29,010 bases of DNA from [Scytonema hofmanni] UTEX 2349 (GTDB lineage Bacteria > Cyanobacteriota > Cyanobacteriia > Cyanobacteriales > Nostocaceae), in contig NZ_KK073768.1 in assembly GCF_000582685.1 (NCBI RefSeq), forward strand, positions 2,452,327-2,481,336. Reading direction: 5' to 3'. The position numbers and the translations under genes are program-made. The notes below the pieces were generated by a model. That model made no database searches. It saw only the letters and a program-made list of their open reading frames with translations, and was not told where the DNA came from. Shown here piece after piece: positions 15,749-23,337 of this stretch; position 1 is the first letter of the stretch, and every line of letters starts with the position of its first letter.

Positions 15749-16825
15749 CTAATTTGTTTCTTGGATTTGTAAGCGGATAGTCTTCTCCATTGCCCCACCA
15801 AGTTTAATTTCCATCACTTCACCACCGAAGGGTTCTAAACAATCGAGGAGCGATCGCAAGTTTGGTGTAGAAGCACCAGTATCTACATACAAGCGATCGG
15901 CTAAGTTGTTGATGCGCTTCCAAGTTATGTATAATTTGGCGATCGTTTGTTCGATTTGCGATGATTGATTAACTAAATCCGCAGCTATATTTAAACAGCC
16001 GACTCTTTGCGCTTCTTCTAAAGCGGTTTCGATGTCAACTTGTTCCTGCTCTAGCGCTTGAACTTGAGCCGCAGATTTGAGATATTTTGCTAAGTTACGC
16101 GCTTCTGTGGTGACTTGTTTGACAGTATCGACATCAGGATTTGCGGATATTTCCTTCTGTAGTGATTTTTGGTGCGATTCGGGGAGTTTTTCCATTTCCT
16201 TCACCAGAGGCGCGAGGTAGCGCGGCGGAAGGGTATTATCTGCGGCTTTTTGCCTCACGGATTCAGGTAGCAAATCAGAAGACATCGCCGTCCATTCGTC
16301 GTTGATTTGCCGAACTTCGCGACGAGTAATGCGATCGCCTTTTTCGGCAGCTTCACTCACCATTTGTTGCACTTCTGGTGCCGCTTTGGAAGTTTCCACA
16401 AAAGCGCGTTTGCTGAAGTTCTTAATGGCGCTGGGCTGAAGTTTACCATCTTCAAGAAGTGTATCAGCACTGTTTGCTAGTTGAATCCAACCGTAAGCTT
16501 GACTTTTGCTGATTTCCCGTTCTTTCAGCCAGTTGAGAAAGCCGGTACCGCGTCCTTCACCACCTCTTTTTTCTCTGTCACGAACAGCGCGTAAAATTCG
16601 ACCCCGCCAAATTTCGGTTTGCAAATCAAAGCGATCGCATACCTGCCAAGCTACATCTAGCTGTTCTAAAAAATCTGACTCTAGAATCTCTTCATCTTCC
16701 GGATCGGGCAGTTCAAAAGTCAAATCTGCTGGCTGTTGTAAGGCAGCAGCCAAATCATCGATGTTATCCGTTGATTGCACGGTAGGGAAAGTGGTAGTGT
16801 ATGCGATCGGCTTATTATGCCACAA
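15749..16825 (-). CDS. Conserved cyanobacterial protein of unknown function
   Basis: A largely helical protein of 358 residues. The N-terminus is acidic and apparently disordered. A central segment around 95-130 (FLNWLKEREISKSQAYGW...) looks like a helix-turn-helix as found in ParB-like or DUF3102-like proteins; that is an inference from pattern only. A coiled-coil (about 245-300) and a compact C-terminal part follow. The listed start is a TTG at 16825. No ATG occurs in the first 150 codons and a GTG 15 codons further in is possible, so the start is uncertain. The stop codon is contiguous with the GGGCATT repeat array. No catalytic motif seen. Confidence 0.65.
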   Translation of the reverse strand: MWHNKPIAYTTTFPTVQSTDNIDDLAAALQQPADLTFELPDPEDEEILESDFLEQLDVAWQVCDRFDLQTEIWRGRILRAVRDREKRGGEGRGTGFLNWLKEREISKSQAYGWIQLANSADTLLEDGKLQPSAIKNFSKRAFVETSKAAPEVQQMVSEAAEKGDRITRREVRQINDEWTAMSSDLLPESVRQKAADNTLPPRYLAPLVKEMEKLPESHQKSLQKEISANPDVDTVKQVTTEARNLAKYLKSAAQVQALEQEQVDIETALEEAQRVGCLNIAADLVNQSSQIEQTIAKLYITWKRINNLADRLYVDTGASTPNLRSLLDCLEPFGGEVMEIKLGGAMEKTIRLQIQETN

Positions 16826-16886
16826 TCTGGGGCAAGTGTAACTGGTGATTTTTTTGAGGTTACGGATTCAAATAAACAAATGCCCG

Positions 16887-16993
16887 CAGGCTGGAAGCCT
16901 GGGGCTATACGAGCAAAGGCTGCCTCCGCAGCCTAATAGAATTACAGCCCACGCAGGTGGGTTTTGTACCTGTAGCCCCAGGCTTCTAGCCTG
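16887..16993. repeat. Dispersed inverted repeat
   Basis: Arms CAGGCTGGAAGCCTGGGGCTA and TGTAGCCCCAGGCTTCTAGCCTG face each other across about 60 bp of GC-rich sequence. A TTCGCGTAGCGTGCGC tract follows. This is typical extragenic repeat material, with no coding content. Confidence 0.75.
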
Positions 16994-17026
16994 TTCGCGT
17001 AGCGTGCGCTCGGCGCAGGGCGTTTT

Positions 17027-17620
17027 TCAGTTTACAGCACTAGATAAGATTCCTAAAATTTTATTGACATCTTTCAAGTAATATTCACTCAAGTCAATCT
17101 GCACAACTTGCCCTTCTAACTTCAAAAATTGCCAAATACTTCCAGTCGTGACAGTTCCGTAGATTGTTATCTCATTACCTGCTCGTTCGTTAAGTATTCT
17201 TGCTGCCACCATTTCTGCTATACATTGTCCTAAGCCAGCAGGAATGTTTTCTTTTTTCGCTTCTACAATAATAATTACTGGTGCTGTCACAATTAATCTT
17301 TCTGGGGAACGGGTAATAATAAAATCGCAGATACCATTTAACCCTTGTGCAGCATCAACATTAAATTCAACTCCTGAAAACAAATTTATCTGGTTATTTA
17401 ACAGTCTTCTCAAATCCAGCAAAATTGGAGAAATAATCATTTCCGAGCGAGCTTTTTCACTATTGCTAGCAAGAGCGATCGCTACATTATATTGTAAGAT
17501 TTCTTTTAATAGCTGACTGCACTCTAAATCCGGTACGTGAGCAAAAATATCAGTTTCTTCAATAGTATTTATTTGAAGATTTTGTTTGACTTTCTCTAGA
17601 TTGAAGTCACTATATGGCAT
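17027..17620 (-). CDS. PD-(D/E)XK nuclease-like protein
   Basis: About 197 residues from ATG 17620 (a TTG two codons earlier is also in frame). The core reads GICDFIIT (about 100-107), then VIIIVEAKKENI (about 115-126) and LGQCIAEMVAA. This matches the D...(D/E)xK pattern and following helix of restriction-endonuclease-like folds. The catalytic set would be Asp in GICDF, Glu and Lys in VEAKK. Such small proteins are widespread in cyanobacteria and often annotated as hypothetical; a real nuclease activity is not shown. It lies near a broken UPF0175 gene and xisI but is separated from them by a palindrome. Its 3' end adjoins the dispersed repeat at 16887-16993. Confidence 0.65.
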   Translation of the reverse strand: MPYSDFNLEKVKQNLQINTIEETDIFAHVPDLECSQLLKEILQYNVAIALASNSEKARSEMIISPILLDLRRLLNNQINLFSGVEFNVDAAQGLNGICDFIITRSPERLIVTAPVIIIVEAKKENIPAGLGQCIAEMVAARILNERAGNEITIYGTVTTGSIWQFLKLEGQVVQIDLSEYYLKDVNKILGILSSAVN

Positions 17621-17710
17621 ATTCAAACAGAGGTATTGATAGCAGGATGTTTAACCAAGGTTTAATATCATCTCCGTTTAATTAACAGCAATAAAAACAT
17701 CACAACCGTC

Positions 17711-17739
17711 GTAGAGACGTTCCGGCGGAACGTCTTTAC
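17711..17739. repeat. GACGTTCC-type palindrome at the end of the UPF0175 remnant
   Basis: 29-bp palindrome whose right arm overlaps the stop codon (17736-17738) of the broken UPF0175 reading frame. Confidence 0.8.
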
Positions 17740-18211
17740 ATTGTAAGTAATTTACCGACATGATATAACTCGCGTTCTAGATCATCAAAGTCAACGCTAA
17801 AAACATCGACTTTCTCATGGGCAAGAGCAGCAAGAAAGTCTCTACGGTTTAAGCCGGCAACAAAAGCAGCTTTCTCTATTGAAATTTCTTGCTTTTGATA
17901 CCATTCAGAAGGCAGAAGGCAGGAGGCTCAGTTGGCAGAAGGCAACCCACCCTTACTCATAGTGGGATTGAAACAAGGACGTTTTATACCGTCCGTGCAA
18001 GCCATCTTGAGTATAATTATTTGTTTCAACTGGGCTTTAAACCCACAAAGTAAGTTTTAATTGATACTCCTAACATAAGTGCCTTCTGCCCTCGAACTTC
18101 TGCCTTTCTTGTAAATAGCTGCTACTAAACGCATTAAAGCACAAAGTCTTCTGGAGTTAGACGACGCGCACTAAACACTTCTTCGGGTAAGTTAACGGTG
18201 ACTTCAGGCAT
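17736..18211 (-). pseudogene. UPF0175 family (antitoxin-like) gene, split by a repeat insertion
   Basis: Two fragments of one small gene are visible. The N-terminal part (18211 to about 18107) reads MPEVTVNLPEEVF...LTPEDFVL, then a frame break (TAA), then MRLVAAIYK. The C-terminal part (about 17906 to 17736) reads EWYQKQEISIEKAAFVAGLN, RRDFLAALA and the final DFDDLEREL-type stretch. Together they cover a normal UPF0175 protein of about 90 residues. Roughly 200 bp of foreign sequence, bounded by inverted GGCAGAAGGCA-type heptads, separates them. UPF0175 genes are often found beside toxin-like or XisH/XisI-type genes; here the start is 6 bp after the xisI stop, so they were one operon. The gene must be inactive. 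Confidence 0.75.
17908..18106. mobile_element. Repeat-bounded insertion in the UPF0175 gene
   Basis: Segment between the two UPF0175 fragments. GGCAGAA heptads at 17906-17944 face TTCTGCC heptads at 18081-18104. The interior contains a CRISPR-repeat-like stretch (17938-17974) and no ORF. Confidence 0.55.
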
Positions 18212-18217
18212 ATTCAG

Positions 18218-18550
18218 CTATCCAACTGCAAACCCATCGTATTGTCGCATAAATGGCGAATGATACGCTAACACGATATCTTCTTTAGGTATCCCTAATT
18301 CGAGTAATTCATTCGCCACGCCAATTTCTGTACCATCGTATTGAATCCAAATTTTATCGCCCTTTAGGTCAATGTGAATTAAGGAACCATATACGCGATA
18401 TTGATTCCAACCACACCGTACCACTTGATAGTGATCTCCTTCACCATCAAATACAGTATACATTTCAATATCACCGTAAGCAGGTTTAATCTGACTATGG
18501 GGAATCAGAACTTGCTTAATTAATTGTCGGTATTGCTCAATTTTATCCAT
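18218..18550 (-). CDS. xisI: XisI-family protein
   Basis: A 110-residue protein of the XisI family, named after the fdxN-element excision controlling factor of Anabaena. Family features are the N-terminal helix YRQLIKQVL, the VRCGWNQYRVYGSLIHIDL core, IWIQYDGTEIGVANELLELGIPKEDIVLAYH and the terminal GFAV. XisI proteins usually pair with XisH, a PD-(D/E)XK-like partner, but no XisH gene is next to it. The only neighbour is the broken UPF0175 gene 6 bp downstream. Most XisI homologues are not near an excision element, so a role in excision is not implied. The start is ATG 18550. Confidence 0.88.
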   Translation of the reverse strand: MDKIEQYRQLIKQVLIPHSQIKPAYGDIEMYTVFDGEGDHYQVVRCGWNQYRVYGSLIHIDLKGDKIWIQYDGTEIGVANELLELGIPKEDIVLAYHSPFMRQYDGFAVG

Positions 18551-18570
18551 TGCACAACAGCCTTTTGTTC

Positions 18571-18704
18571 CAATACGGTTCGGTTAGGGCAAGAGACGCG
18601 ATAAATCGCCGTCTTTACAATAAGAAGTCCTTTGTAGAGACGGCGATTTATCGCGTCTTTGTGATCTATAATTTTCATCAAAAAATCTTATCCGAACCGT
18701 ATTG
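18571..18704. mobile_element. MITE-like element (134 bp) with nested inverted repeats
   Basis: Outer inverted repeats CAATACGGTTCGG and CCGAACCGTATTG enclose two facing copies of a GAGACGCGATAAATCGCCGTCTTTAC unit. No coding capacity. It lies 21 bp upstream of xisI and could carry or disrupt its promoter. Confidence 0.75.
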
Positions 18705-18854
18705 CCTCCTGTTCTACATTATAAATCAGTAGGTTAAGGCGATCGCTTCTGAGATTCCCTGTCATCCCGACTTTGCATTTATTGCGAATCTGACTAAGTA
18801 CAGCATTTCCTTAATCCGAGCGCAAATTAAATTTAGCAATACCCTGCAATGCCA

Positions 18855-19085
18855 TAACATCGCGACGTTAGCTTAACACATTGCAATGTTAAGGCAAAAC
18901 ATCGCGACGTTAGCTTAACACATTGCAATGTTAAGGCAAAACATCGTAACGTTAAGGCAAAACATTGTAACGTTAAGACAAAACATCGTAACGTTAAGGC
19001 AAAACATTGTAACGTTAGCTTAACACATTGCAATGTTAAGGCAAAACATCGTAATGTTAAGATAAAACATCGCGATGTTAAGGCA
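18855..19085. repeat. Eleven tandem 21-bp near-palindromic units
   Basis: The consensus is close to AAACATCGTAACGTTAAGGCA, repeated eleven times with no length variation. Units alternate among ACATCGCGACGT, ACATTGCAATGT and ACATCGTAACGT centres, with GTTAGCTTAAC junctions in some. Because 21 is divisible by three, the minus strand is open and would encode a CFALTLR-type heptapeptide repeat; I regard that as a by-product. The constant 21-bp spacing places every unit on the same DNA face. Confidence 0.92.
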
Positions 19086-19253
19086 ATATATCCCCCTGCA
19101 TTCAAAAACGCGCTCTGTCAGATCCCCCACATCGTTACAAAATCAGAAACGGATCGCATATCTATTTCACAATGCCTGTAAGATCACAATGAAACTTCAG
19201 TGATTTCTCTGAAGTAAATTAAATCATTTGCTTATATTGCCAAGGGACAAACT

Positions 19254-19286
19254 AGATCCCCGACTTCTTAGAGAAGTCGGGGATCT
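19254..19286. repeat. Perfect hairpin repeat
   Basis: Arms AGATCCCCGACTTCT/AGAAGTCGGGGATCT with a 3-nt loop. This is a dispersed palindrome type common in cyanobacterial intergenic DNA. Nothing else identified between 19086 and 19380. Confidence 0.8.
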
Positions 19287-19540
19287 GAAGAGAGATTTGA
19301 AGAATAACTTATTAAGGCTGAAGAATGAACATTTATTATTGGTCTGCTTTCACTTTACAGGGTGAGTGGCGATGAAGTTAAAATATTTTCGTAGTGAGCG
19401 ATTTATCGCTCAATTTCAAAGGCTAATGCCCTTGATTTGAGCGCTGAAGCGCTCACAAAAAACTCGCGCCCTCGGCACGGAAGCCACTTGACTTTAGGCA
19501 GTGGAGGAAGTGCCAACGGCGAATTTATTCGCATTCAATA

Positions 19541-19888
19541 TTAACCGTGATGTGGATCTTCAATATACCTTTTAATTACATCTGCTGAAACCTGCCCAGC
19601 AGTAGAGTAAAAATAGCTATTAGTCCATAAGCTAGGCAGTTTCAATAATTGTGGGAACTCTTTACGCAACATATAAGATGAGCGTCCCTTAAAGGCTTTT
19701 ACTATCTGGTTAATAGCAATATCCGGCTGATGTTCCACAAATAAATGTACATGGTCGGGAGCAACTTCTAACGCTAAAACATCCCAGTCTTTCTCCAATG
19801 CTAACTCGTTAATGATTTGTCGAAGGCGTTTAGCTATCTCCCCAGTTAAAACCTTTTTGCGTCGCTTGGGAATCCAAACCAAATGCAC
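19541..19888 (-). CDS. tnpA: IS200/IS605 transposase TnpA (Y1-HUH)
   Basis: Single-strand transposase of the Y1 HUH class, 115 residues as read from GTG 19888. The metal-binding motif DHVHLF and the helix with the catalytic tyrosine (IKRYIEDP) are present, with HLVWIPKRRKKVL at the start. Homologues begin about 17 residues earlier with MEYRTSNHS. Those codons exist upstream here (EYRTSNHSKGNAVV), but the expected ATG is TTA (with a stop just before it). The original start codon appears lost. The protein may be made from GTG 19888 without its first strand, or not at all. Confidence 0.85.
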   Translation of the reverse strand: MHLVWIPKRRKKVLTGEIAKRLRQIINELALEKDWDVLALEVAPDHVHLFVEHQPDIAINQIVKAFKGRSSYMLRKEFPQLLKLPSLWTNSYFYSTAGQVSADVIKRYIEDPHHG

Positions 19889-19948
19889 TACTGCATTACC
19901 TTTTGAGTGGTTGCTAGTCCTATACTCTAACTAGGAAGTCTAGTAAAA

Positions 19949-20758
19949 GTGTGGTTTGGCGTTGAAGGTTTTTATCTTCCTATGCCTACTAATCTCGATT
20001 TTAAAAGTATTCGAGAGATAAGGATACTACCAAGAAATAGATGTTTTTATGCTGAGTTTATCTACATAGTAGAACCTGCCACTGTTGAGCTTGACAAATC
20101 TAAAGCTCTAGGAATTGACCACGGTATAAATAATTGGTTAACCTGTGTTTCTAATATAGGGACTTCCTTTATTGTTGATGGATTGCATCTCAAATCCCTT
20201 AACCAGTGGTATAACAAATCAGTTGCCAAAATCAAAGAGAATAAACCTCAAGGTTTTTGATCTAAAAGACTTGCGGCGATTACGGAAAAGCGTAACCTTC
20301 AGATGAGGAGTGCTGTCAATAAAGCAGCAAGAATTGTAATCAACCACTGTCTAGAAAACAAAATTGGTTCTATTATTTTTGGTTGGAACCAAGGACAAAA
20401 AGATAGTGCCGATATGGGAAAAAAGAACAATCAATCATTTTGTCAAATCCCCACGGCACGACTTAAAGACCGTATTGAACAATTGTGCAAACAATACGGG
20501 ATTGATTTTATTGAAACCGAAGAAAGTTATACTTCAAAAACATCGTTTTTAGATAATGATGTTCTACCTAAATTTGGTGCAAAACCCGAAGGGTGGAAAT
20601 CAAGCGGTACTAGAATCAAGCGTGGATTGTTTAAGACTTCGACAGGAATCAAAATAAATGCCGACTGTAATGGCGCGGCAAATATTATTCGTAAAGTAGC
20701 GATGATGGCTAAATTTGATTTAGCTGGAATCGGTAGAGGTTGTTGTGCGATTCGTTGA
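19949..20758 (+). pseudogene. tnpB: TnpB (RuvC-like, OrfB) of the IS605 element, degraded
   Basis: One frame from 19949 holds the C-terminal two thirds of TnpB: the first RuvC Asp in LGIDHGIN, the Glu in IETEESYTSKTSF, and the last Asp in INADCNGAANI. Three lesions are visible. The N-terminal ~130-150 residues are missing, and the frame is closed by a stop just upstream. TGA at 20258-20260 replaces the Trp expected in NKPQGFWSKRLA. The C-terminus is interrupted after Gly-Arg-Gly-Cys by the group II intron, with the remaining codons (LSQPKKVLLWTLQKS) found at 22963-23019 beyond the intron. The protein is not expected to be functional. Confidence 0.82.
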
Positions 20759-22962
20759 TTAGTGAATCTCGGTAATCAGCCCGTAAATAACTAATCCAGT
20801 GAAACTTGACTCCTGTCAAGCGCTGAACTCTCAGATTGATGAAGGTGCAAGTCCTTCCCGCAAGATTCATGCGTGACTCCTTATCTGCCCACACCGACCA
20901 AGCTCAATTCTTGGAGAGTGAAGCTGGGAACAAGGGCGCAATCAGACCACCGTTATGGGTGGACACTGGCGCTAACAGGGGGTTCCTACGGTGAAACTGA
21001 GCCTAGAAAAGTGACTTATCTACGAGCAGGGCATAACTAAAAACCCCTGACTCCATCGGAGCTTAAACCCGTTGCGTTATAAGAGCGACAGCAACATGAA
21101 TCCGGGGTTTCCGATAGTCAAAATGGCTACACCTAACGGAACAACTAATCATCTGAGGGAACGAATAAAAACGAGTTGAGAGTCATAGATATGTCGATTT
21201 CTATGTAGGTAAGATGAGATACGGAACTCTCTCAAGTCGGGTAGGATACGGAGTAATTTCCGTAAGGTATTCAGAAAACACTTAATAGAGTAGAGCATGA
21301 TTAGGCACAGTGACTACACTAGTGAATCTTGGAAAAATCTACCGTGGAAGAAATTCCGCAAGGATTTATTTCGCCTACAATGTCGAGTGTTCAAAGCAGT
21401 TCAAGCAGGAAATAAGCGGAAAGCGCGGTTTTTGCAAAAACTTATTCTGAAGTCCCGTGCGGCTAGATTTTTGGCAATTCGTCAAGTATCACAGTTAAAT
21501 GCTGGAAAGAAAACAGCAGGAATCGACGGCAAAAAGTCCCTTACTTTTGAGGAACGATTTGAGTTAAGTGAACTGTTGAAAGCATTGAGTAATAACTGGA
21601 AACACCAGGGACTAAGGGAAATCCCAATTCCTAAAAAGGATGGGAGCCTCAGAATGCTCAAAATTCCAACTATCGCGGATAGAGCTTGGCAGTGTCTAGC
21701 AAAATATGCATTAGAACCAGCACACGAAGCGACATTTCATGCAAAAAGCTACGGTTTCAGACCAGGACGCTCGGCACATGACGCTCAGAAAATCCTGTTC
21801 AACAGCCTGAACTCTAGCTGTAATGGAATCAATAAAAAAGTCATAGAACTTGATATTGAAAAATGTTTCGACAGGATTAGCCACACCACTATCATGGATA
21901 ACCTTATTGCCCCTAAAGGCATAAAGCTCGGAATATTCAGATGCTTAAAAGCAGGGATAAACCCAGAGTTCCCAGAACAAGGTACACCTCAAGGTGGTGT
22001 AGTAAGTCCTCTTTTAGCTAACATCGCTCTTAATGGGATTGAAAGTATTCTTAGATATAATTCCAAAGGAATTAACGAAAAGATTACCGAAAAAACAAAC
22101 GTCGAAAATATTATCGAACCATCAATACGCTACGCGGATGACATGGTGATAATAATTAGACCTCAAGACGATGCACAAAAAATACTTGCCGACATTGACA
22201 GTTTTTTAGCAGCAAGAGGAATGAAGGTAAGCCAAAAGAAAACCAAAATAACCGCTACGACAGATGGCTTTGACTTTCTCGGCTGGAACTTCAAAGTTCA
22301 AGCCAACGGAAAATTTAAATGCATTCCCTCAGTGAACAATTTTAAAGCATTCCGTCGGAAAGTAAAAAGCATCATTAATTGCTCGAATTATGGCTCTAAG
22401 GTGAAGGCTGAAAAGCTAGCACCAATAGTTAGAGGATGGAGAAACTATCACAGGTTCTGTGATATGTCAGGGTCAAGGTTCTCACTCTGGTTCCTAAATG
22501 AAAGAACCCGCGTGGTATTCAACAAGGAAGCAAAGAACACCAAAGAGATAAGCGTTGAGCTTGTCAAAAAAGCATTCCCAAATGTTCCCTACTCCGAAAA
22601 TAAGCACATCAACGTCAAAGGAAAGAAATCCCCCTACGACGGAGACTTAAATTACTGGAGCAAACGCAACAGTAAACTATACAATGGCTTAACCTCTAAA
22701 GCTTTACAAAAGCAAAACCATTCATGTGGTCATTGTGGGATGAAATTTACGAGTGAGGAACGAGTACATTTACACCACATTGATGGGAACCATGATAACT
22801 GGAAAAATAAAAACCTTCTAGCAGTGCATGAATCCTGTCACGACTATTTACACATGGGCAAAAGGGTAACTCCCTAAGAATATCGGGAGCCGGATACACA
22901 GAAATGGGTACGTCCGGTTCTAACTGAGAGGTGCGGGAGATAATACTCCCCATCGACTCAAC
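20745..22962 (+). mobile_element. Group II intron with encoded RT/maturase/HNH protein
   Basis: The 5' end GTGCG at 20745 matches the group II consensus. The exon bases just before it (GTTGTT, 20739-20744) can pair with AACAAC at 21140-21145 (IBS1-EBS1). ATCGG (20729-20733) can pair with CCGAT at 21111-21115 (IBS2-EBS2). Domain V is the hairpin GAGCCGGATAC...GTCCGGTTC at about 22887-22920. Domain VI follows and ends ACTCAAC, with candidate branch A22956 and 3' end AC at 22962. Cutting instead after 22957 would keep the tnpB frame. The element looks complete and possibly mobile. Confidence 0.85.
21297..22877 (+). CDS. ltrA: Group II intron reverse transcriptase/maturase with HNH endonuclease
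   Basis: A 526-residue multifunctional protein. The RT domain contains KSYGFRPGRSAHDA (150-163), LDIEKCFDRI (185-194), GTPQGGVVSPLLAN (229-242) and the catalytic YADD (279-282). The maturase (X) domain is around 330-390, with FLGWNF and LAPIVRGWRNYH. The C-terminal HNH zinc-type endonuclease has C477/C480, HLHHIDGNHDN (491-501) and a C514-H515 pair. It would promote splicing of its host intron, nick the target and prime cDNA synthesis. The frame is uninterrupted, unlike the surrounding tnpA/tnpB. The start is ATG 21297 with GAG shortly upstream. Confidence 0.95.
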   Translation: MIRHSDYTSESWKNLPWKKFRKDLFRLQCRVFKAVQAGNKRKARFLQKLILKSRAARFLAIRQVSQLNAGKKTAGIDGKKSLTFEERFELSELLKALSNNWKHQGLREIPIPKKDGSLRMLKIPTIADRAWQCLAKYALEPAHEATFHAKSYGFRPGRSAHDAQKILFNSLNSSCNGINKKVIELDIEKCFDRISHTTIMDNLIAPKGIKLGIFRCLKAGINPEFPEQGTPQGGVVSPLLANIALNGIESILRYNSKGINEKITEKTNVENIIEPSIRYADDMVIIIRPQDDAQKILADIDSFLAARGMKVSQKKTKITATTDGFDFLGWNFKVQANGKFKCIPSVNNFKAFRRKVKSIINCSNYGSKVKAEKLAPIVRGWRNYHRFCDMSGSRFSLWFLNERTRVVFNKEAKNTKEISVELVKKAFPNVPYSENKHINVKGKKSPYDGDLNYWSKRNSKLYNGLTSKALQKQNHSCGHCGMKFTSEERVHLHHIDGNHDNWKNKNLLAVHESCHDYLHMGKRVTP

Positions 22963-23004
22963 CTAAGTCAGCCTAAGAAAGTTCTTCTTTGGACTCTTCA
23001 GAAA

Positions 23005-23027
23005 TCCCTGTCTCTTTAGAGCAGGGA
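23005..23027 (+). repeat. IS605-type right-end hairpin
   Basis: TCCCTG and GCAGGGA arms around TCTCTTTAGA, just after the last tnpB codons. This is the position where the subterminal right-end hairpin recognised by TnpA lies in related elements. Confidence 0.65.
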
Positions 23028-23117
23028 AGCTTAATACTTAAATTAAAGCAGAGCAATCTCGGCTCCCGATGGTATCTGTCGTTGCACAGTTTTAAGGATA
23101 TCAAGAGTTTTTTGATA

Positions 23118-23337
23118 AGCTAGGGCTTGCTGAATATAGCTATAACCCCTTCCAAATAAGAGTTTCAATCCTTTTTATTCCAAGCAGGTGCAAACCTATG
23201 GCATTATCCGTCTCAAAATCCCTGCATTTTGGTGGAAAATTGTAGGGTGAATTTGAAAACCAACCTCCGAAACTACCATTTTGTATACTGTGTGGCATCT
23301 AAATTCGCTTTTTAGAGTTTTTCAGCAAACCCTAAGC
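23118..23337. mobile_element. Short IS remnant or MITE with terminal inverted repeats
   Basis: AGCTAGGGCTTGCTGAATA (23118-23136) faces the related TTTTTCAGCAAACCCTAAGCT (to 23337) across about 180 bp without an ORF. The right inverted repeat supplies the stop codon of the TPR gene. It is probably an internally deleted copy of a larger insertion sequence. The 23037-23117 gap before it shows nothing. Confidence 0.65.

Larger units (their letters stand above)
19470..23036. mobile_element. IS200/IS605-type insertion sequence interrupted by a group II intron
   Basis: The element contains divergent tnpA (minus) and a decayed tnpB (plus). A candidate left-end hairpin is at 19484-19504 (CCACT/AGTGG). 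A typical right-end hairpin is at 23005-23027 (TCCCTG...GCAGGGA). A 2.2-kb group II intron sits between the tnpB body and the right end. Two further hairpins of GAGCG type (19395-19412 and 19437-19455) lie just outside or at the left edge. Ends are approximate because IS605 elements lack terminal inverted repeats and target duplications. Confidence 0.7.

Noticed and set aside
17027..17620. XisH partner for xisI
   Set aside because: It has a PD-(D/E)XK-like core but lacks the XisH N-terminal pattern and is separated from xisI by the UPF0175 remnant and a palindrome.
18855..19085. CRISPR array
   Set aside because: The 21-bp units are directly adjacent with no unique spacers.
20709..22953. Minus-strand frames at 20709-20894 and 22747-22953
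   Set aside because: They overlap the structured intron ends and the HNH coding region; no protein similarity recognised.
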